A stretch of DNA of 35,441 nt from positions 1,280,799-1,316,239 of the forward strand of contig CABFPE010000173.1 of the NCBI GenBank assembly GCA_900660155.1. The letters are read 5' to 3'. Positions within the stretch are counted from its first letter, which is position 1. Every line of letters begins with the position of its first letter. The DNA comes from Hofstenia miamia (Eukaryota; Xenacoelomorpha; Acoela; Hofsteniidae). The position numbers and the translations under genes are program-made. This document shows, one piece after another, positions 22,411 to 33,605 of the stretch. The notes beneath the pieces were generated by a model. It made no database searches, was not told where the DNA came from, and saw nothing but the letters and a program-made list of their open reading frames with translations.

Positions 22411-22522
22411 TTAGGCATACAAATAAGGAAAAGAAGAGAAAAAACGAAAAATAGAAAAAATCCGCCAAACATGGTCCACCGGCGACCAATGAGGTCAATA
22501 AAGACCACCGTTAATAAAAGAC
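22411..22522 (-). CDS. SVOP: gene A exon 8 (TM8-TM9, second RxGRR motif)
   Basis: Two bases completing Gly, 36 codons, then AA of the next Lys. Contains LLLTVVFIDLIGRRWTMFGG and a very Phe-rich membrane segment. DLIGRRW is the second-half counterpart of DLYGRK in exon 2, the repeated MFS loop motif. Donor GTATGT. Confidence 0.95.
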
Positions 22523-22563
22523 CTAAAATATGGCATAGTAAGAATAGCACATAGAAATTATAC

Positions 22564-22674
22564 CTGGAAATTCAGAGAATGATGTGAAGAGGGTGTCCAA
22601 GTAGTCAGATGTTGTGAGTAAAGCGCACTTCGCTGCACATGATCGTTCTGATACTTCGCCTTGATAATGAGACA
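22564..22674 (-). CDS. SVOP: gene A exon 7 (TM7-TM8 luminal/extracellular loop)
   Basis: Starts with TG of a Val codon, 36 codons, ends with one base. Encodes SHYQGEVSERSCAAKCALLT, then TSDYLDTLFTSFSEFP. The two Cys of CAAKC and the D-Y-x-D-x-L-x-T-x-x-SEFPG pattern match the Cys-bearing loop of SVOP proteins. Acceptor TATTTAG. Confidence 0.93.
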
Positions 22675-24299
22675 CTAAATAAATATGAATATAGATATCG
22701 ACTTTGAAAACAAAATAAATCGTTTCTAGGAATGATTTTGTTTTAGAATAACTTCATTTTGCATTGGTTAAAATTCCACTGTGACACAGAAAAATCGCAG
22801 TAAGACCATATTTATACACATAATATGTCTCATTTACAAGAAAGTGAAGAGTGATGGGACATATTAGGGCATTCATGGTATTATTTCAATGTTGGCGTTT
22901 CGTTTTTCAATAGTATTTATCACTAATTACCAGGCAATCTAAAAGCACATATGGATATTAGCCCAACTTTAGCATCGGAAAGCAATTAAAAACAGCGAAG
23001 GCTCTTAACAACATCTATCCTATTTAACATTAGAACATCCAATGTAATTACATGTCTGCGCGCTTTTCATGAATTCCAAGAAATATATGCGCTCATAACT
23101 TCATTGACAATCAACTAGAATTTGTCATTATGGAAGAACTTCATTTTTACATTCAAATCATTCTCAAAGATGTTCCCGTATAAAATTTATAATTTTACTT
23201 CAATCGCCAAATATTGGCACGTTTTAATTCTCTCTGTTTACTTGTAAAACAAATCGCTTTTCCTTGGTACTCGATGTATTACTTTCCGTCATTTTTTCTC
23301 AACTACTATCAATAGGATTGCTTTTTGTACTTCAATTACCCTATATCTCTGTGCTAAAACTTAATTTTCCACTATTGATTACTTAGCACTGTTAAAACAT
23401 GTGTAAACAGTTAATAATTATTCTCATTGAACTGCTCAATTGTTTATTCCACTTCGGAACAAGTTTTTCGACACGTTTCCTCAATCATTGAGTGCAAACA
23501 GCTTACTTTGGCGATGAAATGATTACTTTCTTTACAATCATGTGGTTTTTCAAGTCAACTTCAGGCCTTTCTAACAGTACTTGTAATGTGTTCTCGTAAG
23601 CCTTTACTCTTTCCGTAAATCAGCAACAAAATTAATTCCAATGTAAAAAACAAGCAATTTTTCTAATAAACTTTTAATAAAAACACAAGCAACAATGAAA
23701 AAAACTAGACAATTCCGTTGAATTTGTTTAGTGCATAATATACTATAAACCATACAGTCCATCTAAATGACAGATTTCAAACTTTCTTCTTTGCAAATAT
23801 TTGAAAATTTCTGCATTTTTACAGGTAAATAAAAATTAAATAATTGGTGTATACAAAAGCTTTAATTAAAAATTATTAAAGGTTATGTTGAAAAATTATT
23901 TTTCAAATAACGTCATTCCAAATGTTATGAATCATTTAACCCAGGGTCACAACTACATGTATTGGTGAACAAGCTTGAACATTCTGTTAGAAACTTGTAA
24001 AAAAATGTATTGTTGTTGCGGAAGTCCAAGTTTCCAAAAAGTTGTGAATTTTTACCATTCCTAAAGTTCAAGTAAACAGAAGGTCTAAAGCCCGTAGGAG
24101 AACCAACTAATCTCTTCTGTTTTCTATAAATAGATTAGCCAAGTCCAGTTCTTAAAAGTTTTTTAAAGAAACCAGAAAAATGTTAAAAAAATTCCCTAGG
24201 CAGTTAAAGTTTAAATGACACCCACGAAAATTCAATGCGTATGAATTTATGGGATAAATTAAAGCTAAAACTTGTTGAATTTAGGAAACAATCACTGAC

Positions 24300-24385
24300 C
24301 GCATTGTCCTCCAGACTCTGCAATAGATTTGTAAATTTCTGTCGTAGCCAAAACAATGCCATAGTATGCAAAAGCGCAAACAAAC
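24300..24385 (-). CDS. SVOP: gene A exon 6 (TM7)
   Basis: 86 bases: completes Trp (TG plus G), then FVCAFAYYGIVLATTEIYKS and IAESGGQC, then one base. Matches the family pattern WFxxAFxYYGxVLxTTE. Acceptor TTTAG, donor GTCAGT. Two overlapping open frames on either strand here are shadows of this exon. Confidence 0.93.
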
Positions 24386-24830
24386 CTAAATTAAAAAGTT
24401 CCATTCAAGTTACTAACTAATCAAAATGCAATTCAATATGCCTGTTTCTTAAAACTAAAACGATTTTTTTGTAAAAATATCATTTATTCCAATAAACACA
24501 TTTTGTACAATATTGATTGCTATTCTAACAAACCAGGAGGAAAATTTATGACGAAAAGCAAATTGGGAATTTATCACTATAGTACATGCAATAGCGGGAC
24601 AAAATTACTGAACAACCATTAAAAAATATTTAAATGCTAGACTCCAATTACACTTGAAACTCGATTCTTAATGTCAGTGAACATTATTTTAGCGGCAGGA
24701 TAGAATCCATGTATAATAGCATTTTAATGGAGTTTTCGAAACGTAACAGTTTTATTATTAATGTCAGCAAAATTCTCACGGCATTTTAATTCAAATTTTT
24801 TCAAGATAAAAGCAAAGAGAAAATCTCAAC

Positions 24831-25036
24831 CATATAATAAATAGGAGAAAGGTTGTCCGTCTTTGCTTGCTATCGAATAGATCACCGAAGCATCCGCGTT
24901 TTTCTGCGAATTTGCTGGATACTAGCTCGCCTAATGGCATTGGTCGACGATTGATTTTTGCGACGCATTCGATTGTGCTGATTGCTTTGTCTTTTTGTCC
25001 AGAGGCAATGTAATAGTGGGGACTTTCTGGTAACCA
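24831..25036 (-). CDS. SVOP: gene A exon 5 (central cytoplasmic loop, PESPHY)
   Basis: 68 codons plus two bases. Begins WLPESPHYYIASGQKDKAIS, followed by MPLGELVSSKF, GDLFDSKQRRTTFLLFII and TG. PES(P/A)xY and the DLF..RRTT block are conserved in the loop between TM6 and TM7. Acceptor TTTTAG. The donor GTTGAG is weak, but the phase and the family alignment into exon 6 require it. Confidence 0.92.
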
Positions 25037-25515
25037 CTAAAACTTCAACTGTTAATGATACAAAATACACACTTAAGCAATGAGTCATGCAAACTTCAAA
25101 AGTAATTTTCAAAATTAAACCTGACAACTTTCTAAAGAAGAAACAAGTAATGTTATGAAAAATGATAAATTCATGTCCATAAGCTGTTTTTGTTAGTGAT
25201 TGCACAGAAAAAGTAATGGAAACAGTAAAAACTATTTGCATGCATCAAAATTTAATTATTTTCTACTATCTCTAAATTACTTCCAATTACTTGTTATTAA
25301 CAATTTCTCTATGTTGAAAGGCGGAGGGATTTAGTCTCTGATTGCTCTTGTGGGCACCTTAACAAGCGTAAGTATATTCACAAACTTGTAACGAGGTAAT
25401 TAATAATAAAATCACTCGTACTCATTAGCAAAATAAACTCTAAATAAATGAAAAACAGCATATAATTTCAATGTCAAAACATATAATTTTTTAAGTGTAA
25501 AATTTTACTACTTAC

Positions 25516-25641
25516 ATAGCAAAGCAGAGTGAAAATAAGTAACGGCATTGAACAGATTATTAGTTGGTAACGCCAGCCTAACGTTGGCATCACTGGAATG
25601 GCCACTAATAAGGCAAAACAAGACCCAATGCCCCAAAACAC
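25516..25641 (-). CDS. SVOP: gene A exon 4 (TM5-TM6)
   Basis: 42 codons in phase 0: VFWGIGSCFALLVAIPVMPT, then LGWRYQLIICSMPLLIFTLL and CY. The VFWxIGxxFxxxxAxxVMPxLGWR pattern is typical of SVOP. Acceptor ATTTAG, donor GTAAGT. Confidence 0.95.
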
Positions 25642-26966
25642 CTAAATATAACATACCATAACACAAATCACACTCAAATGTATATGCAATGGAAGTTGTT
25701 TATTTGCGAAAATCTCAACACAAGGATGAGTCAACAATTCATGACCAAACTAACTTAGTTGTTTGCCTGTTTCGAGTAATTTAATACAGTTGTATGAATA
25801 TGTATATAGCAGCTAGTTGACCTATACAAGATATTTTTGATACGTTTCATATCTGCTTAACGCATGCAAAGATAAAGAAGGCTGCATTTCCATCGAAAGC
25901 ATTCCCGGGAGCGCTAGTATTCAAACAGTGTATAAAAGGAGCATTTTCAGAGAGTTCAAGCTTGTAGTTTCAATAAAAATATGTCAATGTTGATTTACTT
26001 GCATTTCAGTTCATTTGCATAACTTAGAATATGTGATTCTCTACAATTTTTTGAAAAAATTATAAAAGTCAATCATAAACAAATAGACTATTAAAATTAC
26101 GTTTTAGGGGACATTCATGTTTACAATAAGAAATTTTTGAAATTCTAAAAAATAAAGGGCATTTCGTAAAACAGACGTTAACTAAATTGACTAGAACAAT
26201 AAAGTCAATAAATATAAAACAAATTTGATGATGTGTGGTACAAAGTCTAGGAAATTAAAAAAATGTGCATAAAATTGGTACAATCTATGGTAACTCAAGC
26301 GTAAGTTTGAATAGCAGCCAGAGGTAGTCATACTTATGCATATGTGACGTCTCAATTATTTGTTGTCACGTAAATGTCTTATGCCTGCTCGTTGACTGTT
26401 TCACTTGCATCTAAAGATATCTTTTCAAAAGGTTTTGAAAACAACAAAATCCACAAAAGGGTTTTAAAATATTTATTACCAGTAAATAATTCACTTCAAA
26501 TCGAAATGATTAATATTTTTTATACACGTAGTACTAGTTTTTTACACACCATCGCGAATTGTAAATGCGCGATAACGTTGTTATGCTGATCGCTAGTTGT
26601 GATGCTCGAACGCCTATATTCAAAAATAAAGTTCCCACATGGTTCCTAATTATTTATGACACCGCAACGATTTTTTCACAAACATTTGCGTGGGACACCA
26701 AAACGCCTTAATCTGGCCCTGCCTCAGTTGTCAAAATATTACACATCTGAAACGAACATGTTCTCAAATTTTCGCTTTGCTGCTTGTGCTTAATAATATG
26801 TTTGATGTTCATTTAGTTCATTTAAAAGAGGTACATGATTATCTAAAATAATATCCTTATTGATATTAATGAGCGATTTTTAAAATACTATCAAATGAGA
26901 CCTGAACATTCCATAATAAGGATTTCCTTTTAAATTTAAGTATTAATATTTTGTAAAAGAACTTAC

Positions 26967-27030
26967 TTCTAGGAAAACAATGGCTTTAGCGCGATATTTT
27001 AGCGGCAAAAATTCAATATAGATGGTAACT
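26967..27030 (-). CDS. SVOP: gene A exon 3 (TM4-TM5 loop)
   Basis: 64 bases: one base completes Ser, then VTIYIEFLPLKYRAKAIVFL and E. Matches the family pattern SVTLYxEFLPxKxRAKxIxxxE. Acceptor ATTTTAG, donor GTAAGT. The exon 2 to exon 3 phase (TC plus A) fits across the 7.2-kb intron. Confidence 0.93.
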
Positions 27031-27775
27031 CTAAAATAGATTACACTAGAAAACAATAGAATAATCACTTCAATTGATTGCCTCAACCGATACAAATATA
27101 AATGCGAAAAAATATTGCAAGTAAAAGTCAGGTTGAGAAGTTTATTCATTCTAAGATAAAAGTTTGGTGATTAAAGTTTTACATCAAAACAATGGATAAA
27201 TGATAAAAGAATGAAAGAACACTATTAAAATTGCATCAAATTTATAGACGATGAATACACAGCTGCTAATTCGATGTTGCAACTTTCATGAATAAGTTCT
27301 TCGCAGGCAGTGCATCACCCATCAACATGACACACAAATATTGCTATGTTGCAACAGCGGTATTAGATAACCAGGGTTGGCAAAAAGTGTATTTTTTTAC
27401 AAAAAAACGTTTTAAACATTTTAAACGCTTAAAATAATGTTTTTTTGCTTTTCGACAGAACCAGCTTAAGGTACGAAAATTTTGCTAAAAACACAGTGGC
27501 AAACATTGAATTACGATAAACTTATCAACATTCATTTTTCGATTCATACGCGTAAACAAAATGCAAGTTTTGCTATTTTTTGGTAGAAAACCGATGATAA
27601 AAGTACGAATGGACGAAAAATCCAAGAATTATTTTCCAAATTTTCCTAAATAAATTTGAAAAAAAACATTACCATTAGTTGGTAAATGAACTTTGATAGG
27701 AAAGAATCTTTGGAAGGACAAAAATGATAATCCACCTAAAATATCAAGAAAATTTATTCAATTCTGGGTGACAAA

Positions 27776-28038
27776 CAATTACAGCGTTGGTTCTGAGGAC
27801 CAGCCAACAACTTCAGTTCGACAGTCCCTAACACCAAGAAAACACCTAGCAACAATTTTTTGGGATTGCAAAGGAATTTTGCTCTCTGATGTACTCCTTC
27901 GAAATACAAACATTAGTTCTGAAATACACTGTAACCAATTGGATAAGCTCGTCGAGAAAATTTTATTCCTATATAATCAGACAGCTTCCCAGTCGATGGC
28001 AAAAATTCATACACAATAATGGTGATTATTTTAAACAT
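27776..28038 (+). mobile_element. mariner remnant with internal deletion
   Basis: Two parts of a mariner transposase in different frames. The first has DQPTTSVRQSLTPRKHLATI, FWDCKGILLSDVLL and CNQLDKLVEKI (27776-27962), the region after the first catalytic Asp. The second (27985-28038) has LPSRWQKFIHNNGDYFKH, the usual mariner C-terminus. About 100 residues, including the second and third catalytic Asp, are missing between them. No terminal inverted repeats were seen. Long dead. Confidence 0.75.
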
Positions 28039-28374
28039 AAAAAGACACTGATAATTCATATAGTCAGTATTTTGTGAATTTTTTGAAATATATTTTCTTC
28101 ATCATAAAAGACTTGTGATAATCCTATATTTTGCAATTATTGAGCAAATGGAAGCATTCATTAAAGCTTTAGCAATTGATTGCAATTCTCTTGAAGTGCC
28201 TTGAACTTTCATGACCTGTTTCTATACAAAAGTTCTTCAAAAGGTTTCAGATCAATTTTAATGAAGATTTATCATATCCATCTATTGTAGAATTGATAAA
28301 CCGGAACTGTCAACCAATCTCAAACAAATCCCTCAGGATTTAAATTTACTTCAAGTAAAAGGAATAAATTTGAA

Positions 28375-28740
28375 TTGTCATCAGATATGATATTGAAAAG
28401 TCTGGGATACATAAGATATTTTTCATTTTTAAATTGTCAATTAAGAAACGATGAAAACTTTCGCAACCAATTAAATCCAGAAAATCATATTGGAGATTCA
28501 TATTTTCAATTATTGGTTATAGATATGGTGTTTTCGTTTCCTTCAGACGATATGCATCTGTTTTGTGAAGTAGCAATCCAAAGATTGCACTATTTGTGGA
28601 TTGGAAACATCAAAGATCTAAATTCCATTAAATTATTAACTACCATAGTTGCCAAAATTTTAGCGCACCCTTCTGCTGTGTTCTTTTCTTTTGAATACGA
28701 TATCTATGATTTCATAAATGAGTCATTAATGATGGTGTGA
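28375..28740 (+). mobile_element. DDE transposase fragment, DYMHL type
   Basis: An open frame of 121 codons whose middle part reads LRNDENFRNQLNPENHIGDS, then IDMVFSFPSDDMHLFCEVAI and QRLHYLWIGN. This strongly recalls animal transposases with LRTDESFRxQxxxxHHxGxSPL, then IDMVxxFPLDYMHLVCLGVxRxLLxLW, often annotated only as transposase domain-containing (possibly CMC/EnSpm-like). D-Y has become D-D and the CLGV block is altered. The rest of the protein is absent; a Tc1-like element follows directly. Confidence 0.6.
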
Positions 28741-28793
28741 TGCAGCAAAATCTGTTTATTGCGAATTCCACATTTCGTTCATTTCTTCGCATT

Positions 28794-29809
28794 ATGGATC
28801 GCAAGAAAGACATCACAGACTTTTGTCGAGGACAGATAAGTGCATACACAAAAATTAATCTATCTGTTGCTGACATTGCACGTCGATTAAAAATTTCAGG
28901 GCGATCTGTGAAGAGACACTTGGATCGAGAATCATTGGGGCTACCGGTAAGCAACAATCGCTATCTTACCAGCATGAAGAGTTGTACGACCGATAGAAAG
29001 CACAGATTCATCAAGTGTCTTATTACCACAAAAACTACAAAACCATCTGCAAACATCGCTGTCGCTGCATCAGAACTTAATATCTCCGTCAGTGATAGCA
29101 CTATCTGTTGTATATTAACAGATGATTTCAACCTATCAGCAAGGAGACCTTCAAAGAAACCGTTATTAACAGCTATTAACAGAGACTGGGCCGAATCAAA
29201 TTCTTTAATCTCCACAAGGATAAATCGCCGGATTGGTGGGGGGGGGAATGTTATCTTTACTGGTGAATCTACATTTCAACAAGTTCGAAGTTGCGGATAT
29301 AACTACATTCGAAGACCACCGAACCGAAGGTACGATCCGAAATTTACGATCAAAACCGTAAAACATCCTCCATCAATCATGTGTTGGGGCGCCCTCACTG
29401 CCAAAGGTCGGGCTGGTATTGCATTCCTGGAGAAAGAGAAACGACTAAATTCTCAAGGTTATATCGAAATTCTCAATGAGAAAGTGAAATTGCACATGAA
29501 TATACATGGAGTGACTTACAAGACTCCGCACCCTGTCATGCATCAAAATGACTAAAAGGTGGTTTATCGATAATCAAGTTCAACTACTGGAAAACTGGCC
29601 GGCGAATTCCCCGGATCTCAATGTCATCGAGAATTGCTGGTCTGTAATGAAGTCAAAAGTCAAGCTTCATTGGCCTTATTTCGAAAGTGATCTTCATCGG
29701 ATTTTGAAATCTGTTTGGATCTCCGGAATACTGTCGGCGATTGGTAAGATCCATGCCATCGCGCATCCAAGCTGTCCTTGATAACAGAGGTTATCCTACC
29801 AAATATTGA
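28794..29809 (+). mobile_element. Tc1-like transposase, inactive
   Basis: Begins MDRKKDITDFCRGQISAYTK. The paired helix-turn-helix includes LSVADIARRLKISGRSVKRH and LNISVSDSTICCIL. The catalytic region has VIFTGESTF, where Gly (GGT, about 29259) replaces the first Asp of the DDE triad, then CWGALTAKGRAGI, then HQND with the second Asp at 29550-29552. Immediately after it about ten residues are missing and the frame shifts. The frame resumes WFIDNQVQLLENWPANSPDL, NVIENCW (Glu at 29629-29631 kept), shifts again near 29725 and ends RIQAVLDNRGYPTKY. A run of nine G just before the first catalytic site may be a slippage site. A 3' region near 29905-29985 (CATTATGAGATGAAAACCAA, GGCTATTTTGGCCAC) looks like Tc1 terminal sequence, but no matching 5' end was seen. 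Confidence 0.88.
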
Positions 29810-30139
29810 TTCTAGCGATCTTCTTACATCATGGTTCTATGAAATAGATTGTTTTTGAATTCAATAAATGATAGTGGATATTTTTTTGAGTTTTAGTTCC
29901 AAATATGGCATCATTATGAGATGAAAACCAAAAACATGATATTTCAGTGGGTAGGCTATTTTGGCCACTATGGTGGGTAGTGTGAACAATATCATCCAGA
30001 TATTTCCAAATGTTGTAGATAAATTTTAATATATTGAAAATGTTTGCAACAAAACACTAAACGATTTTCAGAGATTGATTCATTGGAAGGATTTTATTAA
30101 AAAAATTATTCTACAAATTACGTGAAAAGCGGCTATTAC

Positions 30140-30830
30140 AAAAGTAAGGCGTGCGATGGAAGGATATTCAGATATCTCGACACATGAAGAAGAGAGGAAA
30201 AGGTTTCCTAAAAAGCGAAATATTAATACATTTACAGATGAAGGCGAAATTACTAAAAGGTATTAGTTTACATGTTCATTTTAAACTTTCATATTTTCAT
30301 AGAAATAAAAGAAAAGCGCCAGGAACAACCAAGATCTTCGAGTTTGTCAGTTTATCCTTTAACGTTGTCCTAAGTATGTAAGTTCAAACAGTAAATTTTG
30401 GAATTTTGTATTACTTTTGAATTGCATGCTTTACAATTTTAGGAATGGTGAGCTGGATGTGACAGGAAGTATTTTGAAAGGCTCTTAGGAGAGATCACGA
30501 AATTCGAGATTTGCGGAAGTACGTAGATTTGTATTGAAATACTCAGTTGCTGTAATCATTCTGAGAAATCTATAACGAAATCGAAATAATGAAAGAGCTG
30601 CACACAAGCTCAAACAAATTTTGAAACATTTTGCAGTCCCTTCAGATGAGCAATTTTTTCTACTAATGATTTGATAAAATTTCATAATTCGTAAGCAGAT
30701 TTCTGTATCTCTAAACATTTACTTATTTCTTGTTTCAGTTTTCTTAAAGTGAATCATTGGAATTCGTTGGTGGTGGAAATATTGGTTCAACTGTTCGAAT
30801 AATTGCAGCAAAAATATTTTGCCCACAAGT
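30140..30830 (+). pseudogene. intron-bearing unknown gene or pseudogene fragment
   Basis: A chain of pieces with natural-looking protein composition and plausible splice sites. Piece 1 (to about 30259) reads RRAMEGYSDISTHEEERKRF and TFTDEGEITK. A 45-bp GT-AG gap leads to NKRKAPGTTKIFEFVSLSFN. A donor at 30376 joins an acceptor at 30444 (NGELDVTGSILKGS, then a stop). A further frame reads RNSRFAEVRRFVLKYSVAVI (30496-30570) and, after a stop, RNNERAAHKLKQILKHFAVP. After a GTAAGC donor and TTTCAG acceptor comes ESLEFVGGGNIGSTVRIIAA. The last part vaguely recalls the GG..V...VRRI pattern of DUF4806 domains. At least two in-frame stops argue for a pseudogene. I do not recognise it firmly. Confidence 0.3.
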
Positions 30831-31450
30831 GTAACAGGATTGGTAAAAACAATAAAGTAGGGATTAAACCAGTTTTCTAAGATGACTAATGCTATTTGGA
30901 GTAAGAACTACAGTATAAGTCGATCACCTTCTCTGACTCCATCGCTGTGAAACACCGTTAGTTGATTATTGAATATCATTTCCTTAGCTTTGCCTCACCT
31001 CTGGTCGGCATGAAAATGTCAATTGACACAGACACTGTCACTACCGGTTTCAAGAACTTAATTGTCCCTAATCATCAGTGGATATTGACATTTAGGAGAG
31101 AATCCTTACGATGCCATTTGAATAGTGAGAAATGTAACTGTGTTCAATCAATCTCATATTGAGTAGGATTATTAGCGTTTATATATAAATTACATAAATA
31201 CATTTCTGTATGCCATATCATATATTTTTGATTGGCAATGGTTTTCTCGAATTAAGCCAAGAAAAACGTCACTGGCGTATAAGTCGATGATGAATATCAA
31301 ATTTGGTGTCCAATTTTCGACCTATACGCCGGAATTTACATTGCTCAATTTAAAATACAATTTTGTCCTTAACTAGGTGCGAAACTAAGTGCGAACAAAC
31401 GAATGCATGATGCTGCTACTGAAGAGATTATTGATAGAATTTTGAAGAAA

Positions 31451-31467
31451 TGGTGGAATCATATGCC

Positions 31468-31505
<38 letters not shown>

Positions 31506-31522
31506 GGCATATGATTCCNCCA
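31451..31522. repeat. 20-bp-arm palindrome with (TA)16 core
   Basis: TGGTGGAATCATATGCCGAC at 31451-31470 is repeated as its inverse complement at 31503-31522, with the ambiguous base N at 31519 where A would complete the match. Between them are 32 bases of pure TA. It could be a genuine cruciform-forming site or a fold-back assembly artefact at a TA tract. Confidence 0.92.
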
Positions 31523-31734
31523 ATATCTCCTCGATAGCCCTTTGGACCGTCCCTACCGGTTTCACCAGTCTTGCCAGGTGGACCCACATAACCTTGCATT
31601 CCAGGGGACCCAATGGCGCCCACGCTTCCTTTATCCGAAATACAAGACAGGCATGATTTTTTGTAGCATTCAGCACATCTTTCCTCTTTTATATTTGTAA
31701 TTTTTCCAAATGTCACTTCGACACCAAATGTATT
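31519..31734 (-). CDS. collagen exon, N-terminal region of a collagen IV-like chain
   Basis: After an AATTTTAG acceptor, the frame reads NTFGVEVTFGKITNIKEERC, then AECYKKSCLSCISDKG, followed by twelve Gly-X-Y triplets (GSVGAIGSPGMQGYVGPPGK, TGETGRDGPKGYRGDI). A short Cys cluster (CAECYKKSCLSC) right before the first triplets resembles the 7S end of type IV collagens, which cross-links basement-membrane protomers; this assignment is a guess from layout. The periodicity breaks exactly at the N base, where the palindrome begins, and no donor is visible, so the exon is cut by the palindrome or the misjoin. No other collagen exon was found. It lies within gene A's intron on the same strand. Confidence 0.8.
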
Positions 31735-32066
31735 CTAAAATTATAAAACTGGCAAAGAAGGATTGTACCATGTGCAACTAAAATTTTGCATAACAATTTT
31801 GTTCTTATTTACTTTGCAATTACAATTAGAAAAGTCACAATTTGTTCATATTCTGTGTTAATAATTTTGTTCTGTCGGATTATTACTGTGGGTTTGTTTG
31901 ACTCAAACAAAGGTGACATACATATATTTCAACTTTCAAGTGAAGAGACGAATAATTTGTGAACATGTTAGTATCTACAGAGCTCAAACATCAACCATAG
32001 CGGAAGCAATATCAATAACAAATTTCAGTTCGGGATGGTTTTTTGGGACATATATATATATATATA

Positions 32067-33250
32067 CGAGGTCTGTCTAAAAAGTATCCGACCATGGTAT
32101 CTAACTTTTAGTGCTATGAATTTAGAATCACGAAAAACTTCTCAAATGTGTGTTTAAACTTGCTTTACTTGAATTCAAAGTCAAATGACGATTTCCATTT
32201 TTCATATTCAATCACGAAGCATTTGAATCACGTGATAATTTTAATTTAGGCGAATTTCGCTCTCTTCAATTTAATCAGTGATGGCAGAACGGTTAGAATA
32301 GCGCTACAGTATCAAATTTTGTCAAAAGTTGGGTGAAACTCTAGCGGAAACAATTCAAAAAATACAACAGGCTTTTCTTAATGAATCTATGAGCATCACA
32401 CAGATAAAAGAATGGTATAACAGGTTCAAGGAAAGTCGGACATCTGCGGAGAGTGACTTCGGCAATTGACGTGTCGCAATGAAGTTATCATCAACAACGT
32501 TAATGAACTCATAATGGACGATCCCCGTTTGACAGTGCGGGAAATCAGTGACGAATTGAACATCCGGAAAGGATCTGCCCATGTCATTTTGACACAGGAT
32601 TTGGGCATGCACCGAGTGGCTGCAAAATTTGTGCCAATACTGCTTTCTGAAAAGCAGCGGTGTGTGCGGAAAGAAACCACTACCTGGATACCATAATTAC
32701 CGGCGATGATACATGGGTATACGGTTATGATCCGGAGACCAAAGCACAATCGTCTCAGTGGAAACGCCCATCATCACCGAGACCGACGAAAGCACGCCAG
32801 GTGCGTAGCAAAATGAAGGTCATGTTGACGGTCTTCTTCGACTGCAAGGGAATTGTGCATCACGAATTTGCACCAGAAAATCAGACAGTGACGAAAAAGT
32901 ACTACAGAGAAGTTCTACGACGTCTTCGAGAAGCAGCTCGACACAAGAGGCGGGATTTGTGGGAGTAAAAAAAATTGGCGTTTGCACCATGATAATGCAA
33001 TGGCCCATTCCTCACAGTTGGTTGGAGATTTCTTGGCAAAGCATGGCGTACCTCTCGTTCGCCAACCTCCTTACTAACCAAACTTATCCCCCGCTGATTG
33101 CTAGTTGTTTCCGAAGGTAAAGAAACAGCTGAAGGGCCATCAATTCCAGACTCGAGAGATTATCATGGACAATGTGAGAGATCAACTGCGAGCCATAGAA
33201 GAAGAAGAATTTCGGGGGTGCTTTGAAAATGAGAAGGTCATCATTTCTAT
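32067..33250 (+). mobile_element. mariner element with 5' terminal repeat, 3' truncated
   Basis: The 5' end CGAGGTCTGTCTAAAAAGTA plus TCCGACC follows a (TA)n tract, fitting TA insertion and the known mariner terminus type. The transposase starts at 32281 with MAERLE. It continues IKFCQKLGETLAETIQKIQQ, EWYNRFKESRTSAESD, RLTVREISDELNIRK-like and LGMHRVAAKFVP. About 20 residues are missing before TIITGDDTWVYGYDPETKAQ (first catalytic Asp kept). HHDNAMAHSS (second Asp) and a disrupted PPY.P.LSPAD (third Asp kept) follow, then LKGHQFQTRE and GCFEN, where homology ends near 33235. Multiple stops and frame shifts. The 3' inverted repeat is missing. Confidence 0.88.
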
Positions 33251-33299
33251 ATATTCTCTCTAATCAAATCGAGCGTGCGAAGGAAAAACTGAATATTTT

Positions 33300-33605
33300 A
33301 ATTAAAAGTCTTCGTCGATGTAATATGAACACCACAGAAATCCATGACAAGCTTGGTCTGATAATTGTCTGAGTGCTGTTCGGATTCGCACTATTTGCCA
33401 AGAATTTCGCGATGGTAGTCGAATAAGCTTTGATCGTAAACAAAGAAGTGGTGAGAAGATAGGCCAAGTGACAACTGAAAATGTCGAGGCCGTTGAACAA
33501 CTAATCAGTGAGGATAATTGCATGACACTCAGGCTTATCGAAACCGTCTTGCAAATATCCCATACTATGGTGTCGAGAATTTTACAAGAAGATCTTAATA
33601 ATTGT
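33300..33605 (+). mobile_element. second mariner fragment, N-terminal DNA-binding part
   Basis: Starts with SLRRCNMNTTEIHDKLG, then in another frame LSAVRIRTICQEFRDGSRIS, FDRKQRSGEKIGQVTTENVE and AVEQLISEDNCMTLRLIETV, ending ISHTMVSRILQEDL. This is the two-part helix-turn-helix region of a mariner transposase (ENVEAVEQLI, then the VSRILxEDL helix). It is a different subfamily from the copy just upstream, and it is cut off before the catalytic domain, next to a T-run and (TTA)n at 33607-33627. Confidence 0.75.

Noticed and set aside
28711-29215. Minus-strand open frames opposite the Tc1-like transposase
   Set aside because: Antisense shadows of the transposase, with no independent motif.
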